Of a stretch of 64,000 nt of DNA, positions 30,077-41,009 are shown piece by piece (within the stretch, counting starts at the first letter, position 1; each line of letters opens with the position of its first letter). The DNA is from Albula goreensis (Eukaryota > Chordata > Actinopteri > Albuliformes > Albulidae): positions 15,563,790-15,627,789 of the forward strand of contig CM040746.1 in assembly GCA_022829145.1 (NCBI GenBank). Reading direction: 5' to 3'. Below the pieces are notes generated by a model. That model searched no databases, was not told the origin of the DNA, and worked only from the letters and a program-made list of their open reading frames with translations. A program made the translations under genes and the position numbers.

Positions 30077-30774
30077 AGAATGTCCGCTTTTACAATGTTG
30101 TAGACTATGCCAGTATGTGACCCCATGATATGTTTGTTACACTATGACTCTTTGGAAATGTCTGCCAAGGAAATGGTTATTATCTTCAGACACCCCACAC
30201 AGGCACCTGAGTCACAGATTCCAGGACAAACCATTACGCATTGTGGCTCAGTGGCAGGTGTGGCCATTTGGGCAGGTGGTGGGTGGAAGAAAAAACACAA
30301 ACATAAAGCACTAAATGTACAAACTAACTAAAAGCTATTTTGTGTATTTGTTTGTTCATTTTAGTACAGAAGAAAAACACAAACATACACTAAAAATTAC
30401 CAAAATTAAAAAAACAAAAGAAAATTCAGCCCAGCTGAGTTTATAAAAAATGATAACAGTCACAGAAAGAAAATAAATATCATCTTTTGTTCCACCCTGG
30501 AAGGCTGTGCTTTAAATAGGCCTAAATGAAGGCAATAGCTCACACCTGGGCTTATTACAGATCCACCGCAGGTGAACCTGCCTGTTTGTGAGGCCACTGC
30601 TGTTCATGATCCTGTAGGGTCCCCAGACTGCAGGAGAGAACATAAAAACAAAAAAAAAGAAGACCACAAAAGTGTCAGGATTTTATAATTGTTTGGGTAT
30701 GCAAATCAAGGGACATGCCAAAATATGTTCTTATCGCTATAATATAATGTTGCATTTTCATGGAATCTTTTTCA
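30077..30774. other. noncoding interval
   Basis: No gene is recognised. A GC-richer patch at 30485-30640 includes the inverted repeat GCAGGT-ga-ACCTGC (30568-30581), which overlaps a CAGGTG E-box, and could be a regulatory element. Confidence 0.5.
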
Positions 30775-30822
30775 TGTGACCATAAAAAGCACATATTTTC
30801 TTATGTGCTTTTTATGGTCACA
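30775..30822. repeat. perfect hairpin, 21-bp stem, 6-base loop
   Basis: The left arm 30775-30795 (TGTGACCATAAAAAGCACATA) is the exact reverse complement of the right arm 30802-30822, with loop TTTTCT. A perfect 21-bp stem is unlikely by chance. Its short length and lack of bulges are unlike a typical animal microRNA precursor, and no target-site duplication is evident. Possible origins are a template-switch palindrome or a miniature foldback element. Confidence 0.95.
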
Positions 30823-33242
30823 AAGCATCTGAATTGACAGAAAGGGCTAGTGTCAGGTCATCTCAAAAATCAAATTACTTGAGACACTCAGTCAGTTTAA
30901 ATCTCCAGTCCATGAGATCACTGTTCACATGGGAAACATTATTCCCCTAATAGGTTTACTCAACTTCAAACTATCCTCAGAAATGACACACAGCAAACAA
31001 AATCTGTCCCATATCTTGTATCTCCGCTAGTGAAAAAGGCAACTGTAAATGGTGCCATTCAATAATTTTTCAGAAAGTTGTATGTATTGAGTGCAGCATC
31101 TGTACAAGTGCCAGAGTAGATGGTATTCCTTTCTTTGGTTGAACATATTTCACATTTATAATGGAGAAAAGCACTACTCATTTCAGTAAAGTTTGTAGTG
31201 GGACCAGTTATACATAGCCAATTATATAAGAGATTTAGCTGGAGCTTAATTTGCAATTCAAGTGACGGTGGAGTTAAAAAAGGACAGAAATAGGTTGTTG
31301 TCTGAAATTAGCGGTACAGCAGATTAAAACAAACAAAGAGATAAAGTGTTTTTTTCACCATAAATTTCACCATAGGTGAAGGAGATCCATACTGTCACCT
31401 GATAAAAATTTGTTAAGATAATGTCACTACTTAACTACACCTTAAATCTTCTCACTTTACTTTACAGAATCATGTATTAAGCATTCTTATAAATATCAAA
31501 TCTGCAAATAAGAGTTTTACCTCCATGTTAAAATTACATTTTGTTTTTTCTTAAACTCAATAGAAACTCAATTCCCATATCTTAGATGTTCTACTGTATT
31601 TACCCCAATACACATTCAGACCTTTGCTGATGTTTCTGACCATTGTTTGGAATTCTCTAAACATCCTGTTATGGATCATGCAACTTCGCCATGAACATGT
31701 GCTATTTCTTCACGAACCAGACAGATGGATGTAGTTCTAACAACACTATAAATTATAAAATGGTCATTTTAATTAATAATTACAAGTGTTGCAGCCACCT
31801 GGGGTGATGAGACATTGCCCAAAATGAAGAAGTCTAGTTTACCGAAGAAATAATACATTTGACCCAAAGGTGATATCCAGGGAGACCAGATTTAAAAGGT
31901 AATAACAAGGGCTGTGTTTATAACAATTGACAAGCTGAAATTTATAGGCTGACATGGTTGATATGCTCTAATTGGATGCTGCCACCCAGACAGAAATCTG
32001 TATGCAAGGCAGAACAGAATGACCAGTTACAACATTCACAGGTTTAATGAAATGTCACTTGGAAAGTTATATAATTGATATGCAATTCTGGAAGAATAAC
32101 AGCAGGGGCAAAGGGTTCAAAAATCTCAGATTGCCCAGAAGTCAGGAAGGCTTAAATATGGAGTGTTCAGGCTGACGTCTAGCAGAACCTAAGAACACAT
32201 GCTGTTCTGGGATGCTGAAGTGTTTCTGTCCCTTGGGAATGAAAAAACCAACCAATGGTGCTGCTGCCTTTAAAACTAAAGCCATAATGAGAGATCATCA
32301 GAATGATGACTCCCTCTTGTGCTCGGTTATAAACCTGTGAATTTTTAAAATTTACAATTTTTGTTGCCAGTTGTATTATGCCTACAACTTGAGCTGGTCA
32401 ATCCTCCACTGCTCTCTGCCAAATGAAACAAAACTAACATCCAAAAAATTGAAAGCTGCATTATGTTTTGAGGAAGTAAGACTGTGGAACACTCTACCAT
32501 ATAATTGTATTGAAACATCACTGCTATATATATATATTTGAAAGCAGCTAAAATTATATATATATATGGATTGTTTTGTGTGCAAGGTAAAACACATTCT
32601 GTATTCAAGCATTGAGAAGGCAGACAGATTGTATTGTTTAATCTGTTCAGTAGGTATAGGACAAGCTGATTTCAAATGGGAAAAAACAAGCATATAAATT
32701 AAGTGTAGTGATGGGGAAATCTATCCAAATGAATTTGATCTAGAAGGATACAGAAAGAGGTGCAAATGAAACAGTTGCTTGGTAACATACCACTGTGAGC
32801 AAACATTTATGCTGCAAAGTTAATTTTGTTACATGTACATATACAACAATAAATAAAATAAAACACTATAGTCTTGATATCAGACAATATTGCAATGCAG
32901 TATGAGACAGTTCTTTATATTATTTATATCACTTAATTAAGTGGTACTTAATCTCAGGAATAATACTCAATCATTTTATGACAATCATCATTTATCTGAA
33001 TTCTTTGCTGGAATATAACATTATTTCATAATGAATGCTTAGTCTCATGCAGAAATCCTCTCCCACTGACCCAGGACGAGGCAGCCCTGACATGCCATTC
33101 CTCCAATTTATGTGATGATGGATGCTGGCATTTTTCCACACTGCTGATCCACCACCCATCACATAATGCCTATGGCTTGGTTCATGCATCCACAGGCACC
33201 TGGACAATCAGGATTGGCAGGTCTTACCTTTCTACAAAAAAG
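30823..33242. other. noncoding interval
   Basis: No exon, RNA gene or known repeat family is recognised. A small inverted repeat TTCACC-ata-GGTGAA lies at 31366-31380, and short TATATA runs occur near 32525-32570. Open frames of up to 103 codons on the minus strand (32382-32693) show no domain. Confidence 0.6.
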
Positions 33243-33310
33243 CTAAGCTGGCTGAGTGGTTGACCCACCTCATTACTGGTAATGGTGTGAGTGGTACTCA
33301 AACCCCATGT
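33243..33310 (+). repeat. tRNA-like sequence, probable SINE head
   Basis: TGGCTGAGTGG at 33249-33259 matches the pol III A-box of Ser/Leu-type tRNAs, and GGTACTCAAAC at 33293-33303 resembles a decayed B-box (GGTTCRANNCC) at a plausible spacing. An intact tRNA fold is not present, so this is not a functional tRNA gene. A tRNA-derived SINE or tRNA pseudogene is likely; the downstream body to about 33420 may belong to it, but its limits are unclear. Confidence 0.35.
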
Positions 33311-33420
33311 CTGAGGGTTCATGTGTGTGTCCCAACCCTGGGTGTGATACATAGTGTATATCATGGTAACTCTTCAGGTGAAAGCAAGACATAACAGTCA
33401 GTGGGAGATTTCCTGTAAAT

Positions 33421-36400
33421 ATTTCATTTGGACTCTCTGGACCCTGAGCAGTGAGAGTCGGTGTGTATGTGCTTATGTATGAGATAAAGGGAAAGATGGA
33501 ACGGGAGAGGAAAAGAGAGAGGGGGGGAGAAGGGATGACAAACCAAGAGCGAGAGAGCTTGGGTCCCAGAATCAATTCCCAGGCCACCTCATCAGTCACA
33601 GCAATTATTCATGGCGCTGTGAAAGATAACAGAGTTAAAAATAAAGAGACGGACCGGAAGCGTGAGTTTAATTGCGTCTGCATGGCTGTGGCTGCAGACG
33701 GGGAAGCACGTCTCCTGCAGTCATGGGCTCTGGTGACTGCGACTGTCCTGTCTGTGCCTTTCTGGGTCAGTGGTGCAGCCAGTGGTGAACCCTTGGTCCA
33801 GGAGTTGCCCGAGGCTGTCTGTGTTGTTCCCCGTCGCATTAAGCGGTGTGAATTTTCATTATTCAAATGAAACCAGCCTTGTACGTCGTGTTCGAGAATC
33901 CGACGTATACACATGATCATGCATGCAGGCTTTTACAAATTACATTTCACACGCAGACCAGGACAACCTGTTTATTCATCTGTAGCCATGTGTAATTACA
34001 AAAGGCCCATTATCATTAAAGATTTTCTTGAACTAAGACAGATTACTACTAGAGCACCCATTCCACAGCTTCCTTGCCCTAGAAACTGTAGAGTATCTAG
34101 GTGCATCTAAATATACGCATAATTGCTATACTATGTTATTTGTATAGGTATATTTTTGCAAGCAGTGCCTAGAATAGGCCATCCTTCACATTCAATACAA
34201 CATTTATATTTTTTATAGAACTGTTTACCTAAAGAACCAAGGGTACCTACAGGTGTGGTGGCAGCTTGTTTCTGGAATTCAGACCCACTGTGCAAGATTG
34301 GTTAGTGTTTCCTGCTGCTGCGTAATAAGGTAACCCAAATCTCTCATTCAAACTGCCTTCTTTTTCCCAATCTGTCAATTCTGCAGCCCAGCTCACATCT
34401 GAAATCATGACTTGTGTGTTTAGCTCTGTTATGGTAAATACAATGCAGTGTCTTATCAGAGAGTTGATCAGAGAAAGCAAACCCATGGCGTTGAATTTCA
34501 TTAGGAGATCATTATGAATTTCTATTAAAGCAAATGATTTTGAAGACCTACACAGTGGCTTGCATTTTACAACAGGATGTCAACAGTATCAAGTTTTCAA
34601 GAAGAATTATTTATTAAGCAACACACCTGCACCACCATGTATTTGAGGTCAACAGCCTTTTGTTCATGTGAGGACATGGCAGCTATTGGAAAATTACGAC
34701 GTGATGTTAAATGGAATCCTAGAAAGCATAGACTATGCTAAACCTGAGTTTAAATATCAAAGGCTAAGATTATTGTAAGCACAGGCATGTAATGATTAAC
34801 GAACATCTCAGAGTATTGTGTGACTCAGACTGTGGTCATTTTGCTCTCATTTGTGCTCTCTAATGCATTTTAATTCTGTTCTCATTCAGTTGTCAAGGTG
34901 AGGCATAAGTGCTACCCATGCATAATGACAGGGAGCGAGGGAAGGGCTGTCAGGACACATTCGTAGGGGATCTTTCACAGCCAAAAGTGAGTGTGCAGAA
35001 GGCGTCAGGATGAGCGATATCGGGATGGAGAGGGATTCGCTTCACCGGGTTTCTGTGTGTTACAGAGAGGGGGGAGCATGGAAGGGAGGAGAGAGGCAGT
35101 GGTGTATTTTTAGAAGGATACTCGAGCAACCTTTTCCCCCTCCATCTTGAGCATAGGAGAAACAGATGGGTGGCTAGGGAACCGGGAGTGCTGAATGCGC
35201 TGAGCACACGCTCTCAAGAATGCCAAGATAAAACGCAACAGCTCGATTCATTCAAATTGCACAGACTGAGGGGAAAGACGTGATCCACCAGTCGACTGAA
35301 GACCCTGAACTGACCTAAGTGTTGCACAAAGAGCTCTCATTGCCAATCCACTCTTCATTCATCATGCAGCATTTTCAGTTCATCGTGCCCTTGTGAATTC
35401 ATTCGTTCCAAGGAAAGCTATCTGAATCAAAAATGATATTTTTTACATGAAGCCCATGTTCTCACTTAACCAAGCTTTGAGGCTGATTTAATAAGGATTT
35501 TTAAAAGGCCATAATTTTTAAGGTGGTGTAAATTGCGTTTTTGATTTTTACTTAACATGTTCTAAATCCAAACAATTGCAGCAACATTGTTGAATTGTTG
35601 TATCATGTACAAATGGGTTCTATACAACACATGCTGAAAGTGATGATGCATGAAATGACCAAAGTATTTGATATGTAATGTGTTCAAAATGAAGGGAAAT
35701 CTCATCAAAGTTTTATATGGAGGGGATCTATCATATCCCTGTAACACCTCTCAACCCACCAAATACAACATGAAAAAGTCATTTATTCCAAAGAGAGTAT
35801 CTTAAAGTTAAAAGTTAAAGTCCACACAAAGCCAGTCATCCACATTTCTGTACAAAAGTAAAAATGTTGTAGTAAGATGGACAGTTTTATTATAGTCTTA
35901 GAGTCTGTTTTCTAGGATTCAATTTAACACCAGATTGCCATTTTCTTAGTGTAGCTATGTGGCCTAAAGGCTGTTGACCCCAAATATATGGTGGTCAAGT
36001 TTGCTAGTGATAAATAACTCATCGTAGATCTTAAATGCTTTACTAATAGTATTGACATCTGTAGTAAAACACAAGCCACTGTTTAGATATTCAAAATCGT
36101 TTCAATAAATAACCCATATTAAAAAAATATAACCCATGTTAAACTTTTGTTCTCAAATTAAGATTCATTTATGAGGGACAAACAGTTATCAACATGAATG
36201 AAATATCAAGTCTTGCTGTTATTTCAGATTTAAACAGAGCACCATGAAACCAAAAGGAATCACATTTTTTCTCATAAACATGGTTTCAAAAGAGCAGTAC
36301 AATGCATTAAAGGCAACAATACCCATTTGTATACAATACAACAACCGTTCTAATGCATTGTTTGACAGTTTACTGGCTTTATTTTTTTCAGCTGCAACAC

Positions 36401-38528
36401 TAGAAGTTGTTTATGTCTCACTGATACCATGCCATTTATGACACCACAAAAGCCAGCTCTCACTAGCTTCATTCTCATTTCAGCCCATTTATCCTTCTGT
36501 CTTTTCTTTGTTAATAGCTTTCTTTTTCTGAAATATATTCACCCAGTGGGTGCTCAGATACTGTTCAGCTGGGAAAATATTCAATCATCATTTAGATGGG
36601 GGACGGTTCAGTCAATTTTCAGTGTCATTCAGCAAAATTCATCCAGTGCCTTCCAGCAGCTGTCAAAAAGCGGGGGGGGGGGAGGAAGAAAAACATGTCT
36701 TGCGTCAGAACTTTTTTTATTGTAGACAGACGGCTGATCAGAGCACACTCTGTTGGTGGTGTCATGACCCAGGTCTGTCGACCTCCACAGGTGTATTTCA
36801 GTTGGGCTCTTCTCTCTATTCTCTCGTGTCCATTTGTTTTTCTCTTTCCCATCAAAGCTGTTGCAGGTGTTGTCAATCATTTGTGTGCAATTGCATGTCA
36901 ATCATTCTCTGCTTCCATCTACCCGTCTCCTTAACTTCCACTTCCAGAGACAGACAAGACCAGAGTGCCTGTCTGCACCACGCACCTTCCTATTCTGATC
37001 TGATTCGGAAGCCCTTTTAATGCCTATTAACCACCAAATGATGGAGCTTTTCTTCCAACATTTGTAACATTACAGAAATCTTGATCTCAGAAATGCAGTC
37101 AGACAGTATCAGACAAATAAATAAGGTAAAAGGGTATTTGTTTTATGAAGCACACTAACTGGGTGAGTGGCACTACACATTTTGCTGCCAGAGAGCTCCA
37201 CCTATGGGGCACTAAAGGGGAAATGAAATCAGCTTGTTGTGGATAGGTGTTACAGTTATTACCTTTACACCTGGAAAAGCAGAAACATGATATATTTTTA
37301 GATAAGGCTATATGGGAATTTTCCCTTTAAACCCCCATGAATATTCACAGTATTTTTTTCAGCCCCAAAGAGGCTTCCATTGAAAGAGTGTAGTGCAGTG
37401 TGACTTCCAAATACACCTTGAAGGTTTTTCTCTCAGTTCCTGGCTTATTAGTAATTTATTCTTTATTTACTATTCACAGCAGGTGCTATTTTGAGACGTA
37501 AACAACACATCCAGTATAACCAGCTTTGAAGAGCCCAGAGTGTGCTGAGGCCCAAAAGATGCTAATGCTCTGCCCTCTACTGGTTACTTGCAGCATGGCA
37601 AGTTCATGCACATTCAGTCATCCGCAGTGAACTCGGGTGATATCCTTTAATAGTGCTCTGTGTTGCCTCTCCATGACATTCTGGATCACTAAATCCACCA
37701 TCAATATTTAAACAACACTCTTGTCCTATTACATCAGCAACATTATGAGTATTTCATATTAAGGGAAAATATTGACTGATGTCTAACCATTCATATGATT
37801 TTAAAAGGATATTGTTATAATTAGTGTCATGCTGCAGTTACATCTTTCTCTGTTTGTTTATTTCATTTGTCATTGCTTAAGTAATGGTAAACTTTGTGCG
37901 AGTGAGACTAACCCTGGTATGCTTATTGGCCTTTATAGTTATTAAAACATTTAAATGCTATTTTGATATTTGTCCTTCAAAATATCAAAATAGCATGTAC
38001 TTGCGCAAAATAACATTTTAAAACTGCTTCTTCCCACAAGATATAGACAATGATATAATGTAAATTCCCATCAGTAAAACTGAAACAGCTTTACTGACAG
38101 CAGCAGCAAGGCACAACTCACCAAACATGAGCCCAAATTTTCAATGCTATGTCAGAAACACACTTAAATCAGCACATTGGTAAAGTTTATATGAATCTAT
38201 TGTTTTTTATGTTGTTTTACAAAATATACAGCCTCCGTATGTTAACAGAGTGGGCCTTCCATAAGATCTGTAGTCATGATGGTACAGGGTTGTACTTTAT
38301 TTTAAGCCTTGAACCATGTGTATACTGTATATAGTCTTAGAGATATTGAAGTTTAATTAAGACAAGGGAAAACAGGTGGAAATTCTTCCAGTGGACATTA
38401 GAAGGTTTTAAACATATTGCAACTACATACTATTTAACTCAAACACAGCATGCGTTGGTCTGTATTTGTGGGGAAAAGTACAGCTTTTGCTATTTTAAAC
38501 TTTAATTTAAAGATGTATTATGTGTTAA
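33421..38528. other. noncoding interval with GC-richer patches
   Basis: No gene is recognised. A GC-richer patch at 33500-33900 carries open frames on both strands (139 codons on plus at 33451-33870), without known domains. Another patch at 34830-35260 contains ATGCATAATGACAGG-type sequence near 34917. A G-run of nine to ten bases lies near 36672. A 17-bp hairpin at 37955-37996 is listed separately. Confidence 0.55.
37955..37996. repeat. perfect inverted repeat, 17-bp arms
   Basis: Arms ATGCTATTTTGATATTT (37955-37971) and its exact reverse complement (37980-37996) are separated by an 8-base loop GTCCTTCA. The stem is AT-rich. It could be a replication-derived palindrome, the core of a small foldback element, or a structured transcript. 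No flanking target-site duplication is evident. Confidence 0.9.
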
Positions 38529-38676
38529 TTAGTCCTCAGCCTTCAACAGTTTTCTGTTAGTCCTCAGCCTCTCCAATAGTCTCCTGTTTGTCCCCAGCCT
38601 TTCCAACAGTCTCATATTAGTCCTCAGCCTCGCTAATAGGCCCCTGTTAGCCCTCAGCCTCTTAAACAGTCTCCAG
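38529..38676. repeat. 30-bp minisatellite, five units
   Basis: Five consecutive diverged units: 38529-38556 (28 bases), 38557-38586, 38587-38616, 38617-38646 and 38647-38676 (30 bases each). Each unit starts TTAGTCCTCAGCCT or a close variant, followed by a C/A-rich core with AACAGTCTC or AATAGTCTC and ends in CTG or similar. Unit-to-unit divergence is substantial, so the array is old. The 30-base period is a multiple of three, but I see no coding context on either strand. Confidence 0.92.
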
Positions 38677-39248
38677 TCCCTGCACTTCTTATCGTACTAA
38701 TCCAATAGTTTAATGTCAGCAAAGAAATTTTATTATCTAAATGGACTGTGAAATATCTGCTAATTGCAACAAGGCTGCGATGAATGTAGGACTGCCAATG
38801 TACTTCACGGCAGATTTAATTGCCTTCCTGTTGAGTAGTAGTAGGTAAAACAAATCACATAATTTGTTCATCATTTAGCTCTAAAGTGTTTAAGTGTAAT
38901 CTTACTGCGCTCAAATAAAAACTGGAGGATAAGGATAATTAAGCAGTGTTTTTAGTAGCTTTGAAGTGGAACTTCAGTTTTGCAATTCAAGTAATGGGGT
39001 CCATTCAGGGTCGGCCAATTCACACACTGACTCAAGTCTTTTACTCGCAACACTATACATGATTTACAAAACATTCAGAGAAAGCATCCCCTTCCAAATA
39101 CAAAGCAAAATATTCTCTCAACATTTCTGTAATGTGCAGCCCAGTATTAACTGGGTTTAGAGCACTGGGATTTTGTTTTAACCTTAATGATGGTTCTTTC
39201 ACTGGGAAAACATAAACGAGCAAAGACAAAAGACAAGTGCAGGTGTAG

Positions 39249-39285
39249 CAGCTGAACACAATGGCGTAACCAGCTGAACACAATG
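39249..39285. repeat. 15-bp direct duplication
   Basis: CAGCTGAACACAATG occurs at 39249-39263 and again, identically, at 39271-39285, a 22-base period. Two copies only. Confidence 0.8.
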
Positions 39286-40953
39286 TGTAATATACCCACA
39301 AACGTGGGAAAAACACTCTCACAATTCTTTACAATTCAGCAAGTTATAAAGCAAGACGTGTTTCAGTACATTGCTGACGTTAGGTTTGTTGCTTTGTTCT
39401 AATTAATTATGTAATAATTTCTTAACACCTTTGTATGAATGAATACACTTCTCAAGGACTCAACTGTTGCTTAAAAAGCCTTTTGGAAGTTAATTGTCTT
39501 TCATTAAAGAATGGAAGAAAACTTGAACTTGAGTATGTTTTGTTTTTCCCCTGGTGGAGTCAGAGTTAGGGACATGGCCAACTTTGGCTGAACTCAGGCC
39601 TCATTACTCTCTGCCATCAGCAGCACTATTATGGGCTAAACTACCCTGAAAAACGCTTGTCTTGGGTGGCTTTTGATCCTGTCAGGGTGCTCAGTCATGC
39701 AGGGCTAAAAAAATGCTGTGGTTGGAACAAGGCAACTGTGGTGTAATTTAGCTTTAAGGGTTCAAGCCGTGTAAAATCAAAAATTAATTTCACGGTTCAA
39801 AAACAAAAGCAAAAAAAAGAGGGAGAAGTAATACTTTTTAGAAGAAACACAGATCCAAGGAGTTTGACATCCAGTGGGCAGAGGACCATGCAGTTACCAA
39901 GGTAATACAGTGAGAGTTGCTCTCTTTAGAATGTGTTAAAACTTTTCACAACTTACTGTGCAGATTGATATAGACATGGTGTAGACACTTTGATATCCAG
40001 TATTCTGAAAGTGATAGGCCATATGCAAAACACATAATTTGTTTTTCATTACATTATTATAACTGAACAACTTCAGAATTTACTGAAGTAACAGTGCGAA
40101 CAAAAGGGTATTTCACTATAACAGTACTGTGTTCAATAAGCATGGGAAATGTTATTGCCTGTGTGTTCCAACACCTTTTGTCCTCCCTCCACCACCACGT
40201 GGAATTCTGGGATCCTTCAATTTACACATTCAGCATTGAGTACGAATAGGAACTAATCTGCAAAACTCTGAATTCTCAAGCAGTTTTGATATCTGTCCTA
40301 CTCTGAGACACTTTATAAATACGACCACTTTATAAACAGGGCTAAACCTCAATGACATTTTGAACCAAAGACCTGGAGAAATAGTGAAGCCATTGTGCTG
40401 CAATATACCTGAAACTCTTACTTTCCAAAATATTCCAAAACTGTATGAAACAATAGCCTGTCCTGCCTTTCAGAAGAATTTTGTTTCATTGTGGCCTTCA
40501 CCCTTCATGATTTGCATTTGGTTGTTTTCCTTTTCTGCCCACAATCGCAGGAATGATGGGCTGTCAATTAGACAAACTCAAAGTGACAAACAAAACTCCA
40601 AAGTTAGCCTTTTTTCAATAGTACAAACTCAAAAACTTATTCAATTTTTCTGAGCTTCTCTCTTTCTCACTTTCATCTCCTCTAATAAAGCAAACTGAGT
40701 CTCTTTCTGTGGGCTGAGGTCATCTGGGCCATTGATTGGTTGCAGCTGTGGAACAGGCTAAACAACAAACCTTGATGTAGTTTTTAATTGGGCAGCCATA
40801 TTGGTTTGTGTCAGTTCATTTAGGCATCATCCTAACATCCAACTGACTTCTGTTCGAAACAACCTGAAAAATGTATGTCTGGCACACACACAATCCCCTT
40901 CAACAAGATCTGACCTTGGTGATCAGAAAATTATTCTGCTTTGTTTGTGTCTT

Positions 40954-41009
40954 GTTATTACGTCTTCTTTAATTCTCATTATTACATGTTATTACATCTT
41001 CTTTAATTC
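40954..41009. repeat. 22-bp direct duplication
   Basis: A 22-base segment starting GTTATTAC occurs at 40954-40975 and 40988-41009 with one G/A difference. The spacer also contains a partial ATTACATG copy, suggesting local slippage or unequal exchange. Confidence 0.75.

Noticed and set aside
30775-30822. Canonical microRNA precursor
   Set aside because: The stem is only 21 bp, fully paired, with a 6-base loop; animal precursors normally have longer, imperfect stems.
33243-33310. Functional tRNA gene
   Set aside because: The B-box is degraded and the arms do not form a cloverleaf by inspection; a SINE head is more likely.
36550-37020. 156-codon plus-strand open frame, among the longest in the window
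   Set aside because: No domain is recognised; it crosses a G-run, and overlapping open frames of similar size occur in other frames on both strands, typical of chance.
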